From CAYNWK01 sp964400875 (GTDB lineage Bacteria > Chloroflexota > Anaerolineae > Anaerolineales > UBA4823), in the NCBI GenBank assembly GCA_964400875.1, contig CAYNWK010000006.1:1-64000 (forward strand): 64,000 nucleotides of DNA. The letters run 5' to 3'. A program made the translations under genes and the position numbers. This document shows, piece after piece, positions 8,346-16,954 of the stretch (position 1 is the stretch's first letter; each line of letters begins with the position of its first letter). The notes beneath the pieces were generated by a model. The model searched no databases and had not been told where the DNA came from. It saw nothing but the letters and a program-made list of their open reading frames with translations.

Positions 8346-8825
8346 TTAATCTTTGGTTGCTATTTTCATCAATTCTGCCAAACGCCTGAAGGCGGCGAGA
8401 TATCCACCCATCTTGATCACCGGATCGGAAAGATTTTCGCTCAAGAATACAGCAGTACCTCGGAGCGTGTTGGCAGTTTCATTAGTTGATTCCAAGATCG
8501 GTTTGACCTCGTTTTGGAGCAAGTTGATCAACGTGGCGAGCTGAATGATTAAAATTACCAGAGCCAGACCGAGGACCATAAACTCCAGGGCCATGAAAAT
8601 GATAAAGATATCCCGGATCTTCTCGGTATGAGGACCGGGTTGGGCCAGGTAGATAACGCCAACAATCAAACCAACCAGAACGACGAGCCCACCGATGACA
8701 ATGCCGATAATCGTCATTCGTTGACGGCGTTGATCTTCTGGGCTACTTTGTGGGGTTGTTGGAGCGGGCCGCGTCGTTATGGGGGTTGGCATGGATTCGT
8801 AACTTGCGGAGTTCCCGTTATCCAT
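8346..8825 (-). CDS. Hypothetical two-helix membrane protein
   Basis: 159 residues, not recognised as a named family. A Pro/Thr-rich N-terminus is followed by two hydrophobic helices (~37-60 and ~72-95), then an amphipathic stretch with NEVKPILESTNETANTLRGT, similar in style to DUF948-type coiled-coil membrane proteins. It is upstream of, and probably co-transcribed with, the YtxH gene; the pair may form a membrane-associated stress module, but this is inference from context only. Confidence 0.6.
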   Translation of the reverse strand: MDNGNSASYESMPTPITTRPAPTTPQSSPEDQRRQRMTIIGIVIGGLVVLVGLIVGVIYLAQPGPHTEKIRDIFIIFMALEFMVLGLALVILIIQLATLINLLQNEVKPILESTNETANTLRGTAVFLSENLSDPVIKMGGYLAAFRRLAELMKIATKD

Positions 8826-8965
8826 AACTTACCCATTATACCACAAGCTTTTTTAACATTCTTCGGTCAAAACGGCAAAAACTATTGGAAAAAGGATGCA
8901 TATATTGGGGCGGCGAATCGAACCGTTCGTTCCAATCAATCCCCCATGATTTGGCTTGGGAGCAA

Positions 8966-9898
8966 CTATGCAAATGCGGCTTCGTCAGACAACAGCTCTC
9001 GGATGTCCTCCGGTAAATCGTCCAAACTGACGCTCAAGACCACCGCGTTTTGGGAAGGGTCCCGCACTAATGCGCCGAGTTTGTGATCACGGGAGCGCCA
9101 GCTTTCGACCTGATGACCGGTCTCCTGCAGCCGCTGGATGGCCGCCCACCAAGCGCGTGCATCCGGAATTGCCAGCCCAAAGGAGACCAACCCGACGGCG
9201 TTCGAGGGCGCGGGCGGCGCGCCGCGGCCTGCCCAGACGTTTACACCAATGTGGTGGTGGTAACCTCCGGCAGACAAAAAGAGCGCGCCTGGATAGCTGC
9301 GTTCCGTAACCTCTAATCCGATCAGCTGATGATAAAAACGTTCTGAAGCGGCGATCTCGGCGACGTGCAGGTGAATGTGGCCGATATCCGTCTCCGGTGG
9401 GAGCGTGGATGTATTATTATTGCGAGGTGATGCAAGCGAGAGCAGATCGTCCACGTCCAGAGGGGCTGAGTACATATGAGGCTTCCCTGAACTGCGCGGC
9501 CAATCCTGGCGAGGGCGATCGACGTACAGCTCCAAACCAATTCCTTCTGGGTCGGCCAGGTAAATGGCTTCGCTGACGCCGTGATCGGAAAAACCTTGGA
9601 AGGGCGTATCTTCCCACAGCAGCTTACTGAAAAGGTTGGCTAACCCGGCGCGGCTCGGCAAGCGTATGGCTACGTGGTACAGGCCGGTGGTGTTGGAGGG
9701 CTTGCGAATCGCGCCCGGGAGAGCGCTCAAGAAGATTTGACCTGGCGGTTCGCCGGTAGCGGACAGCATCGTGCTTCCGTTAGCCTCACCGATCAGTTGA
9801 AATCCTAATAACTCCTGGTAGAAGCGCAAGGCATTGGATACATCTGTGACCTGTAAATGGACGTATTCGTTGTGGGTGTTATCCGGTAAATTCGTCAT
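8966..9898 (-). CDS. Two-domain VOC (glyoxalase/extradiol dioxygenase) protein, CatE-like
   Basis: 310 residues with two vicinal-oxygen-chelate modules. The first has the metal-ligand pattern YVHLQV, LYHVAIRL and LELYVDRP (His/His/Glu). The second has HIHLHV and YHHHIGVNVW, but the expected Glu position reads NAVVLSV, so only the first module keeps a full ligand set. Overall resembles Bacillus CatE-type catechol 2,3-dioxygenases, but the substrate is unknown and assignment beyond VOC is tentative. Lies 33 bp downstream of the large lipoprotein gene; no clear ribosome site, perhaps because of read-through translation. Confidence 0.75.
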   Translation of the reverse strand: MTNLPDNTHNEYVHLQVTDVSNALRFYQELLGFQLIGEANGSTMLSATGEPPGQIFLSALPGAIRKPSNTTGLYHVAIRLPSRAGLANLFSKLLWEDTPFQGFSDHGVSEAIYLADPEGIGLELYVDRPRQDWPRSSGKPHMYSAPLDVDDLLSLASPRNNNTSTLPPETDIGHIHLHVAEIAASERFYHQLIGLEVTERSYPGALFLSAGGYHHHIGVNVWAGRGAPPAPSNAVGLVSFGLAIPDARAWWAAIQRLQETGHQVESWRSRDHKLGALVRDPSQNAVVLSVSLDDLPEDIRELLSDEAAFA

Positions 9899-9931
9899 GA
9901 GGTACCAATAAACCTTACGGGAATCCGCCGA

Positions 9932-12493
9932 TCAGGGGTTCGAATCCGATAAGAATTCCGGAAACCAATCACCCAATACCGATGCGGCCGGTTTCCCATG
10001 GATGGATGTCGATTTGTCCTGCAGCTCCGCGGGCGGGTAGAACCCTCGGGAGACAAACCCGCTAATCCAATCTCGTTCGTTGATCGCAACCAGCAAAGCG
10101 TTGTACGCCCTGACCTGCTCGTTGAGGTCGAGCTCGATGGTGGGAATATCGTCGTTGGGTCGAGATAACATCTCAAAGTTCAAACAAGTAGCCTCGACGA
10201 AGGCGTTCGGATCGGGCAAGCAGCCTTTAGCGCCGCCTTCGGCGGATGGATAAGCAACCGCCAGGGTCAGTGGTTTATTGATTGATTTCTGAAAAGCTTT
10301 AACATCCCCATCAAGGTACTCCGTGGCCCTGGCGTGCATATCAGCTTCGGAAGCGCCGGGCGCATCTGCAAGGGGAGGGGACCAAAGCAGGTAGACCTGG
10401 TCGATGGCCTCAAGAAAATTCGGGGGGTTTTGGATTCCTTCAGGGTACGAGAGCGCCCAAATCAGTTGGCCCTGGTAACGGGCGCGGATATCGTCGATCA
10501 GCTTGCGCCACTGGGAGCCTGCGTCCGCCGGCACCCCCGTTGGATCGCCATTTGGCAGGATCGCCCCCGGCAAGGCTGGTGAGAGCCAGTCGCCTCCCAG
10601 GACAAGCGCTTCGGCGCCAGTTTCCTGGGCCAGGTCAGCATGGTGCAGCATGAAAGTTCGGTAATGCTCGAACCAAACCAGCCACCACGCAAAATCTCGC
10701 TGCGCGCTGGACCACCATTCGTTGGTGTTCAGGGGAAAGAGCGGGGTTGGTTTCAGGGCCACGAATAAGCCTGCCTGGTGAGCTTCTGCGATCATGGCGA
10801 CGTTATCAGGCCATAACGGGTTCTGACCGGTAACAGGTTCAAGCACCGGGGGGGATTGGCGGGTGAAGGTCCACGTCGGGGTGAGCACCAGCCAGTTAGC
10901 CCCTAATGTCCTGACATCATCGATCGCGCCCGGTAAGTATGGAGACCAAGATGGGTGGAAACCAGGTTGAAATTCAACCCCCGCCATGAAATCGCTGCCC
11001 TTCCTGCGGATATTAACGTCTGGGATCTGCGCGGTCTGGTTATCTGGGTCCAACCAGGCCCAATGGGAAACGGATTCACGGATGTTTTGTTGTCCCAAAC
11101 TCGGTTCCAACACTTTACCGAAAGTATCAGAGCCCATCGTTTGCAGGTCATCGGCGCTGCCGCATTGATCGTTGCGGCAAAATCGGTAGCCAAAGCGTTC
11201 CAGGTTCAACGGGCTGTATAAGAGGTAAGCCCAATGATTTTCACCCAGCCGCCACATAGGGATCGGTTCCGTCCAGCCGTACGGGTTGAACTCGATCGAG
11301 ACGGTGTCACCTTGGGGCGTGGTTTCAGGGACAGTAAGGTCGAAGAGCACAGGACCGTTGGGGCTGTCGCTCCAACTTACGACTTCATCTTCTACGATGG
11401 TGTTGTCATCGGGGACGATCAGCTGCCTGGTCTTAAATCCGCCGTTCGAAGTGTGCTCGGAATTCCAAAAACCGTCGCCCAAGGTGTATTTATAAGAGAT
11501 ATACGCGCCGACGGGCAAAACGAGTGAGACGGCATAGCGGCCGTCCGGGAGAGCGCTGAGTTGAGGCATACGTGAGGCCAGCAAGCTTATACCGCCGGAC
11601 AGATCGGCAAAGGTGTTGCCCAGCTGGTAAAGGTTCCCAGCCAGCCGTACGGGCACTGCGGGCATGGTGTCGCTGGGAACGCTGACCGAAAAGATCACCG
11701 TCACGAGCGGTGCGCGGGTCAACTGGATGTCTGCCGGGGTGGTCGATTCGGCTGCAATGACGGCGCCTTGCTGGAAGGTACGGTAAGCGCCGTCCAGGGA
11801 ATAGGCCACAAGATTGTGCGTCCCGGGCGGCAGACCCTCCAACAGATAGGATCCATCTGCAGCAGAAAGCGTGTGCACCCCGCCTGCCGTAATCAGCAAG
11901 TTGGGGATCGGTTCGCCGTTCTCTTCGTTGGTGGCAATACCTTTGATACGCCCGGTAGCGCTGTTGAACGCCTGATCGCTCCAGACTGAAACCACATCCT
12001 GGACGGACCCGGGTCCTTCAACGTGGTACAAACGGTAACGGACCGGGCGTTTGTCAGAGGTATGCTCTTCGACGAGGTAGTTGCCCTGCCTGGCGTAGCG
12101 GTATTTGACCGTCGAACCGACCGGAAGGGGCAGCGATAGCGACCAATTGAGTGGATCCTGGGACTCCATCTCGTGTCGCTCGACGTTGAGCGCCAAACCG
12201 GTGACTTCATCGAGGATGTTGAGGATAACCGGTTCGCCCGGTGGAGTGGTCTCCGGCAGCTGGACGTTGAAGGTGACCATGGAGTGCGGGATTTGAGCGT
12301 CCTCCGCCGGTTCGGTGCTTTGTGGTGGGGGAGGGGTCGGTGAAGGGAAGATGTTGGGCACCATCCCGCAAGCTTGCAGGAGGAGCGCCGAGATCAGGAT
12401 TACTATGATAAAACGAGTTGGTTTGACCGCAGGCATGCTCGATTCCGATCCTTGGTTGGTTTTATGTGAGGGGCGTTGCGTTTCCAGCTTCAT
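9932..12493 (-). CDS. Lipoprotein with starch-binding-like modules and glycosidase-like barrel
   Basis: The longest frame gives 853 residues; the ATG at 12493 overlaps the upstream stop (ATGA), while an ATG at 12436 gives a more usual signal peptide with lipobox LLLQAC. After a Pro/Thr linker there are repeated beta-sandwich modules resembling CBM20/CBM48 (VTFNVQLPETTPPGEPV, then PVGSTVKYRY; VTVIFSVSVPSD, then PVGAYISYKYTLGDG; VLFDLTVPETTPQGD) and a carboxypeptidase-regulatory-like insert (GRIKGIATNEENGEPIPNLL). From ~residue 500 the protein looks like a TIM-barrel glycosidase (FMAGVEFQPGFHPSW, LGANWLVLTPTW, LVLGGDWLSPALPG). Probably surface-anchored glycan binding or hydrolysis; the catalytic pair was not identified. 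Confidence 0.7.
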   Translation of the reverse strand: MKLETQRPSHKTNQGSESSMPAVKPTRFIIVILISALLLQACGMVPNIFPSPTPPPPQSTEPAEDAQIPHSMVTFNVQLPETTPPGEPVILNILDEVTGLALNVERHEMESQDPLNWSLSLPLPVGSTVKYRYARQGNYLVEEHTSDKRPVRYRLYHVEGPGSVQDVVSVWSDQAFNSATGRIKGIATNEENGEPIPNLLITAGGVHTLSAADGSYLLEGLPPGTHNLVAYSLDGAYRTFQQGAVIAAESTTPADIQLTRAPLVTVIFSVSVPSDTMPAVPVRLAGNLYQLGNTFADLSGGISLLASRMPQLSALPDGRYAVSLVLPVGAYISYKYTLGDGFWNSEHTSNGGFKTRQLIVPDDNTIVEDEVVSWSDSPNGPVLFDLTVPETTPQGDTVSIEFNPYGWTEPIPMWRLGENHWAYLLYSPLNLERFGYRFCRNDQCGSADDLQTMGSDTFGKVLEPSLGQQNIRESVSHWAWLDPDNQTAQIPDVNIRRKGSDFMAGVEFQPGFHPSWSPYLPGAIDDVRTLGANWLVLTPTWTFTRQSPPVLEPVTGQNPLWPDNVAMIAEAHQAGLFVALKPTPLFPLNTNEWWSSAQRDFAWWLVWFEHYRTFMLHHADLAQETGAEALVLGGDWLSPALPGAILPNGDPTGVPADAGSQWRKLIDDIRARYQGQLIWALSYPEGIQNPPNFLEAIDQVYLLWSPPLADAPGASEADMHARATEYLDGDVKAFQKSINKPLTLAVAYPSAEGGAKGCLPDPNAFVEATCLNFEMLSRPNDDIPTIELDLNEQVRAYNALLVAINERDWISGFVSRGFYPPAELQDKSTSIHGKPAASVLGDWFPEFLSDSNP

Positions 12494-13263
12494 TCTCGAC
12501 TGTTGACGATTTGTTGTAGGTGTTCGATCAAGATCTCGGGGTTAGGTATGCGGGTGAGTGGTATTTTCATCAGGCCGGATGCGCCTGATTCTACCACCAG
12601 AAAACCCGAGGCAATTTTCACCGTATTGATATGGCCCCAGGGGAATTCCCGCTCCTGAATGCGCATCCCTTGGGGAGTCACGGTGAGCGGTCCAAAAGTG
12701 GCGCTCCCGCTATCTTTGGCAGCAGAGGCCAGCCTGGCTTCGATCTTGGGATAAACCCGGCGTTTAACCTCTAGCGCCAATTCATCCAGATCCTGAATAC
12801 GATCATCCAGGTTAACCGGCTTACCAACCCTGGATTGAAGGGTTAGCCGCTTGCGTTGAGCAAGCGAGACTCCAAGGAATACCTGGTCAGTACTGGTATA
12901 TAAAACTCCCTCTATCTCTTCCCAGGGTAAGCTGATCTTACGCAGGGGCGTAAGCGATAGGTTCAAACCATTCTGGTGGACAACAACGGAACGGTGGGCG
13001 TTCCGCAAACGCAGCCAAGCCAGGCCGATCAGCGCCAGGGTAGCAAAAGAAGCCAGCAAATACCAGGAGCGGCTCCAGGCGACCGCAGCGGCGGGACCAT
13101 AGTGCGTATAGCCAAAATTGGCCCGCCAAACCCCATATGCGAGAGGGGTTAACGCTGCCCCACCTCCTGGAATAAACAAGATAAACAGCTCACGCCAACC
13201 GATTTGCCTTCCACGGTAGGTTTTTAACATGCGTCCAAGGGTGGTGCGAGGTGATTTGGGCAA
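12490..13263 (-). CDS. Membrane-anchored PH-like (DUF6585-like) protein
   Basis: 257 residues from a TTG at 13263; an ATG at 13230 is the alternative start and neither has a convincing ribosome site. Two hydrophobic helices (~28-45 and ~67-85) precede a cytosolic part with VVVHQNGLNL and SLPWEEIEGVLY, then WGHINTVKIASGFLVV, a pattern of pleckstrin-homology-like beta domains as in DUF6585. Function unknown. Translationally coupled to the lipoprotein gene by an ATGA overlap. Confidence 0.55.
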   Translation of the reverse strand: MPKSPRTTLGRMLKTYRGRQIGWRELFILFIPGGGAALTPLAYGVWRANFGYTHYGPAAAVAWSRSWYLLASFATLALIGLAWLRLRNAHRSVVVHQNGLNLSLTPLRKISLPWEEIEGVLYTSTDQVFLGVSLAQRKRLTLQSRVGKPVNLDDRIQDLDELALEVKRRVYPKIEARLASAAKDSGSATFGPLTVTPQGMRIQEREFPWGHINTVKIASGFLVVESGASGLMKIPLTRIPNPEILIEHLQQIVNSRE

Positions 13264-13303
13264 GGCACGTGTGAAAATTTCTACTTTAGCGAGATATTAT
13301 TCT

Positions 13304-13396
13304 TGAGAGTTGCACAGTTCAAGGAGGAACTGAGGTTTATTGTTGGGATACGCCCGCCAAAACACCCCCGATTTTCCTCCAGATGCGTTAGTCTTA
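13304..13396 (+). repeat. Palindromic MITE-like element, copy B
   Basis: 93-bp element; left end TGAGAGTTGCACAGTTC and right end (reverse complement) TAAGACTAACGCATCTGG. Inner arms are partly decayed (GGTTTATTGTTGGG against CCCGCCAAAACACCCC). Flanked by direct repeats ATTCT at 13299-13303 and 13397-13401. Confidence 0.65.
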
Positions 13397-13442
13397 ATTC
13401 TGTTGATCCAGTTGCAAGGATCGAACCAATCCCTACTGTTCA

Positions 13443-13487
13443 AAAGCCCAGGGCATTTTTCGGTTTGCTGGATTTGCCCTGGGCTTT
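13443..13487 (-). terminator. Rho-independent terminator of the DUF35/thiolase/CitE run
   Basis: Perfect 13-bp stem AAAGCCCAGGGCA / TGCCCTGGGCTTT with a 19-nt loop. On the minus strand it follows the last DUF35 gene and ends in TTTTG. Confidence 0.8.
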
Positions 13488-13540
13488 CGAAAGGTCTTGG
13501 ATTCGAGTTGCTCTCAAACGTACCGGGAACGATAGGGGAC

Positions 13541-14008
13541 CTACTCCTGTACCGGTCGGAAGTGCGTGATATCCAGGATCGATCCTTCGCGCTGTCCGGC
13601 GGGTTTGAGAACTGCCTCGACCCGGTCGCCGATCTGGATCTGATCCAAAGCAACCTCGGCTACTTTATGCACGATTCCGCCGTCTCCGAACGAGATGAAA
13701 GCGACGAGCTGTGGTTCTTCTCGAGGAGTCCCGTCCAGGTTTTCATAGAGCAAGGTATAAGTGTAAATTTCCCCGGTCGTCCCTACGTCAATATACTCGT
13801 CCAGGGGACTTAAACATCGTTCACAGAATGCGGCAGCCGGTACGTAGGTATGATCGCACTCCGCACAATGCGTGCCCAAGAGCTTACCCTCATCTTTCAA
13901 AGCATGGAAAAAGCGTTCCCCCGCGATGCCGTAGGTATACCGGCTCGGTACGGGCAGCTCTCCCACCCAGGCCTGAGGAGCTTGATCCGATGTTCTATGC
14001 CCGTCCAT
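13541..14008 (-). CDS. DUF35 zinc-ribbon/OB-fold protein (ChsH2-like), copy 1
   Basis: 155 residues: an N-terminal helix (RFFHALKDEGKLLG), a rubredoxin-like zinc ribbon with C48, C51, C62 and C65 (CxxC...CxxC), and a C-terminal OB fold (GEIYTYTLLYEN, IGDRVEAVLKP). DUF35 proteins are non-enzymatic partners that form complexes with thiolase-fold enzymes, presenting acyl-CoA to them, e.g. ChsH2 with the aldolase Ltp2, or the archaeal DUF35 of the thiolase/HMG-CoA synthase complex. Its ribosome site GAGGAGG is inside the end of the preceding DUF35 gene. It probably pairs with one of the two thiolase-like proteins just upstream. Confidence 0.88.
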   Translation of the reverse strand: MDGHRTSDQAPQAWVGELPVPSRYTYGIAGERFFHALKDEGKLLGTHCAECDHTYVPAAAFCERCLSPLDEYIDVGTTGEIYTYTLLYENLDGTPREEPQLVAFISFGDGGIVHKVAEVALDQIQIGDRVEAVLKPAGQREGSILDITHFRPVQE

Positions 14009-14010
14009 AA

Positions 14011-14526
14011 TTAGGCCTCCTCGATTGGTTTGAAGTAAAGAATATCCGTAATGGCGCCTTCCCGCTCTTCAGCGGGTTTCCATACAGCCTGGACGCGCAT
14101 ACCGATATGCACGTCATCCGGCTCGACTTCACCCAGCTTGTGCATGATGCCGTGGAGAGGCGCTGCTCCGTCGATCTCGATCACCGCAGGCATCTCTGGG
14201 TCCTTGATGCGTTGTACGTCCCAGGTTACATAACAGAGAGAAAATGTGTTTACCGTCCCGGTATCTTCCAAGGGGATAAATTCACCCATCGGCCGGAAAC
14301 ACCACTCACAAACGGTGCGAGGTGGGACGACTACCCTACGGCATGTGCGGCAGCGGGCGCCGTAAATGACGCCTTCCTTCAACCCGGCAAGATATTTCCC
14401 GATCGCTTCGCCAGTGTCCCAGGCATACTCGGCGCGCAGCTCATCATGAACGAATAAGATATTCTGCTCGTCAAAATCTTTTTCGCTCAATGGGGTTCCG
14501 GGATATTCGGTAATTTTTTCAGTCAT
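14011..14526 (-). CDS. DUF35 zinc-ribbon/OB-fold protein (ChsH2-like), copy 2
   Basis: 171 residues from the ATG at 14526, chosen because GGAG stands 6 nt before it; a longer frame starts at 14538. Same architecture as its neighbour: helix (AIGKYLAGLKEGVIYG), zinc ribbon C59/C62/C73/C76, OB fold (GTVNTFSLCYVT, IGMRVQAVWKP). Similar C-terminal endings (AEEREGAITDILYF against GQREGSILDITHF) show the two DUF35 genes are diverged duplicates. Placed directly downstream of a thiolase-like gene; expected to form a hetero-complex with it. Confidence 0.88.
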   Translation of the reverse strand: MTEKITEYPGTPLSEKDFDEQNILFVHDELRAEYAWDTGEAIGKYLAGLKEGVIYGARCRTCRRVVVPPRTVCEWCFRPMGEFIPLEDTGTVNTFSLCYVTWDVQRIKDPEMPAVIEIDGAAPLHGIMHKLGEVEPDDVHIGMRVQAVWKPAEEREGAITDILYFKPIEEA

Positions 14527-14555
14527 GTCAATCTCCATTTTCCATCCACGAAGGT

Positions 14556-15722
14556 TCAGCGACCCATGATCACGACGGTGCCAACCTGCATCAGGTCGCC
14601 CCAGGCTTGGGCCAGGCCGCGTTTTGGCGAACCGGGCACTTGCCGCGCGCCGGCTTCGCCGCGCAGCTGCCAGAACAGCTCGGCGATCTTCATCAAGCCT
14701 GCAGCCGCGATGGGGTTGCCGACGCCCAACAGACCGCCAGACGGGCAGATGGGCATGTCGCCATCTCGGTTGGCGGTCCCGTCGATGTACAGCTGGGCCG
14801 CCTGGCCGCGATCGGCCAGCTGCAGGCCTTCCAGGTGGTGCAGAGCTTTGTAGTCAAAGGGGTCGTATGGTTCGGCAATGTGGATCTCTTTGCGCGGTTC
14901 TTTTATGCCGGCCATTTCGTAAGCCATGCGGGCGGCGTATTCTACGTAGCGTGGATAAGCCAGGTCTCGATTGGTCCAGTGTGCCGTATCCAGGTTCCAA
15001 CCGACGCCTTCGATCCAGACCGGTTTGTCGGTGAGCCGTTTGGCGACGTGCTCTGCAGCCAGGACGATGGCGACCGCGCCATCGCTGACAGGGCTCACGT
15101 CGAGCCGCTGGACAGGCCAGGCTAAAACTTCGGAATTCATCACGTCCCCAACGGTGATGTTGGGGTCGCCCAACAGCGCACTGGGATGATCGGCGGCATT
15201 GCGCTTGTTGAGGACCGAAACCCGGGCGATATCTTCCTTCGAAATGCCGTACGTCTGCATGTAGCGATTCATCTCCAGGGCGAAGATCCACAGCAGGTTG
15301 GGCAGCAAGGGCCGTTCGGTCGTATGATCGAAGATGGTCAGGAAGGCAGCTTGCGCGTGCGGGTAATAGCTGGACATCTTCTCTTCGGCTACCACCAGGC
15401 ACACGTCGAACATGCCCGAGGCAACGTGATACCAGCCCTGGATAGGAACGAAAACGCCGGTCCCGCCGCCAACGTAGGAGCGCATATACGGTTTGCGCCA
15501 CGCCCCGGCGCCGTCGCTCAAGTATTCTCCGTTCATATGGATGCCGTCGAAGGCATCCGGCGCGGTGCCCAGACAAACTGCTTCGATATCGTCCATGGTC
15601 ATCTCGCAGGAATCGAGGGCCATGTGCGTGGCTTGGAAGGATAATTCTTTCGCGGTCTCCTGGGCGCGGCGCACGAACTTGGTCATACCGGCCCCGACCA
15701 CTGCAACTTTTCGCATACCCAT
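14556..15722 (-). CDS. Thiolase-fold protein lacking the nucleophilic Cys (SCP-x/Ltp2-like), copy 1
   Basis: 388 residues with the thiolase frame: MRKVAVVGAGMTKF at the start, ALDSCEMTMDDIEAVCLG, VLNKRNAADHPSALL, SPVSDGAVAIVLA, IAEPYDPFDYKALHHLEGL, and SGGLLGVGNPIAAAGLMK. Where catalytic thiolases carry the acyl-accepting Cys of the CASG motif, this protein has GGGTG (85-89), and the GGHP-type His is Asn in VGNP. A normal claisen thiolase reaction is therefore unlikely. Ltp2-type retro-aldolases lack the same Cys and work with DUF35 partners, which are encoded next to it here. AAGGAG ribosome site before the ATG. Confidence 0.82.
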   Translation of the reverse strand: MGMRKVAVVGAGMTKFVRRAQETAKELSFQATHMALDSCEMTMDDIEAVCLGTAPDAFDGIHMNGEYLSDGAGAWRKPYMRSYVGGGTGVFVPIQGWYHVASGMFDVCLVVAEEKMSSYYPHAQAAFLTIFDHTTERPLLPNLLWIFALEMNRYMQTYGISKEDIARVSVLNKRNAADHPSALLGDPNITVGDVMNSEVLAWPVQRLDVSPVSDGAVAIVLAAEHVAKRLTDKPVWIEGVGWNLDTAHWTNRDLAYPRYVEYAARMAYEMAGIKEPRKEIHIAEPYDPFDYKALHHLEGLQLADRGQAAQLYIDGTANRDGDMPICPSGGLLGVGNPIAAAGLMKIAELFWQLRGEAGARQVPGSPKRGLAQAWGDLMQVGTVVIMGR

Positions 15723-15740
15723 GTGAGTCTCGTCTCCTTA

Positions 15741-16892
15741 TCAATTGCTGAGCACGGCGACTGCCGCGCTGGTAGTAGGCACACCGCGCCATGATTGGAC
15801 CAGGCCCCAATCTGCCTCTTCCAGCTGGCGTTGGCCCGCCTCGCCGCGCAGCTGCAGGACAGCTTCCAGGGCGCGAGCGAGTCCGGTGGCGTCGAGTAAA
15901 TGTCCCCCACCCAAACTGCCGCCGGAGACGTTGACCGGCAGCGCTCCATCCGGATCGGTGAAGCCATCCTCGGTCAGCTGCCCGGCTTCACCGGGAGCGA
16001 AAAAGCCCAGGGCTTCGAGCGATTGCAGCTCCTTGTAGGCGTAGGTATCATCGACTTCGGCAAAGTCGATGGCCTGGTGGGGGTTCTTAATCCCGGCTTG
16101 CCGGAAGGCGATTTCCGCAGCTTTCTTTACGTACGGCAGGGCAGCCCACTCGCGGCTTTCCAGCGAAGGCGAATCATTGCACCAACCGACGCCCTGGATC
16201 CAAACAGGGCGATCGCTGAGCGCCTTGGCAGTCTCTGCAGAAGCCAATACCATGACGACAGCGCCGTCGGCGTGTTCTGCAGTTTCTACCCGGCTCAAGG
16301 GCCAGGAGAGCGGGGCGCTTTCCAGTACCTCCTCCAGAGTGTAATCGGCGCCGTAAGGCGAAGAGGGATTCGCCAGGGCATTGCGCTTGTTCTTCACCAC
16401 TACGGAGGCGCACTGTTCGTGCGTCGTATCCGTTTCGTGGAGGTAGCGGTTCATCTCCAGGCCGGCGACGAAATGGGTGTTCAACTTCAGGGGGCGGTTG
16501 AGGACCGGGTCCTGGGCGTAAGCGGTGATTTCGGGCAAGTTCAGGATATTGGAGGTTTTGCTGTGACCCTCCAGGGCGACGATGTCGAATTGCCCGGTTT
16601 TGATCAGCATGTAAGCGGCAGCCAGACCATGCAAGCCGTCTCCGCTGATGGTATGGACCGGCTTCAGGACGCCGCCAAGCTGGTCAGGTACGTATTCATC
16701 GAAGATACTGGTTCCTTCATGGAAATCCTCCGCCACGGTGATGAAGCTTTGCACATCCCGTCGTGGATCGACCCCGGCGTCGGCGTAAGCGCGCACCGCC
16801 GCTTCGTACATCAATTCCTTGTAGGATAGTTTGGGAGTGGTCGGTTGAAACCCGACCCAGCCTATGCCAACAATGGCGACACGACTGTTCAT
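15741..16892 (-). CDS. Thiolase-fold protein lacking the nucleophilic Cys, copy 2
   Basis: 383 residues, paralogous to its downstream neighbour (shared LEMNRYLHETDTTHEQCASV / LEMNRYMQTYGISKEDIARV region, KNKRNALANPSSPYG, ALSDRPVWIQGVGW). At the catalytic Cys position it reads SGDGLHG (83-89), so Gly replaces Cys; it does keep a GGH in SGGSLGGGHLLDATG. DFAEVDDTYAYKELQSLEAL matches the substrate-loop region of SCP-x proteins. Likely forms a heteromer with copy 1 and the DUF35 proteins; reaction unknown. AAGGAG ribosome site 7 nt before the ATG. Confidence 0.82.
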   Translation of the reverse strand: MNSRVAIVGIGWVGFQPTTPKLSYKELMYEAAVRAYADAGVDPRRDVQSFITVAEDFHEGTSIFDEYVPDQLGGVLKPVHTISGDGLHGLAAAYMLIKTGQFDIVALEGHSKTSNILNLPEITAYAQDPVLNRPLKLNTHFVAGLEMNRYLHETDTTHEQCASVVVKNKRNALANPSSPYGADYTLEEVLESAPLSWPLSRVETAEHADGAVVMVLASAETAKALSDRPVWIQGVGWCNDSPSLESREWAALPYVKKAAEIAFRQAGIKNPHQAIDFAEVDDTYAYKELQSLEALGFFAPGEAGQLTEDGFTDPDGALPVNVSGGSLGGGHLLDATGLARALEAVLQLRGEAGQRQLEEADWGLVQSWRGVPTTSAAVAVLSN

Positions 16893-16954
16893 GCATGTAC
16901 TCCTTTCAGCTTCTGGTTGATGCTGTCGCTACCAAAACAGGTTGAGGCAGCCGG

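Noticed and set aside
8890..8945. Possible tRNA-like stretch near GGCGAATCGAACCG
   Set aside because: Cloverleaf arms could not be paired; treated as plain spacer downstream of the VOC gene.
9931..9952. GGGTTCGAATCC looks like a tRNA T-arm
   Set aside because: It lies at the last codons of the large lipoprotein gene (reverse strand) and no acceptor, D or anticodon arms surround it.
13340..13813. 157-residue plus-strand open frame
   Set aside because: It runs through repeat copy B, a terminator and the antisense of a DUF35 gene; no ribosome site and no family pattern.
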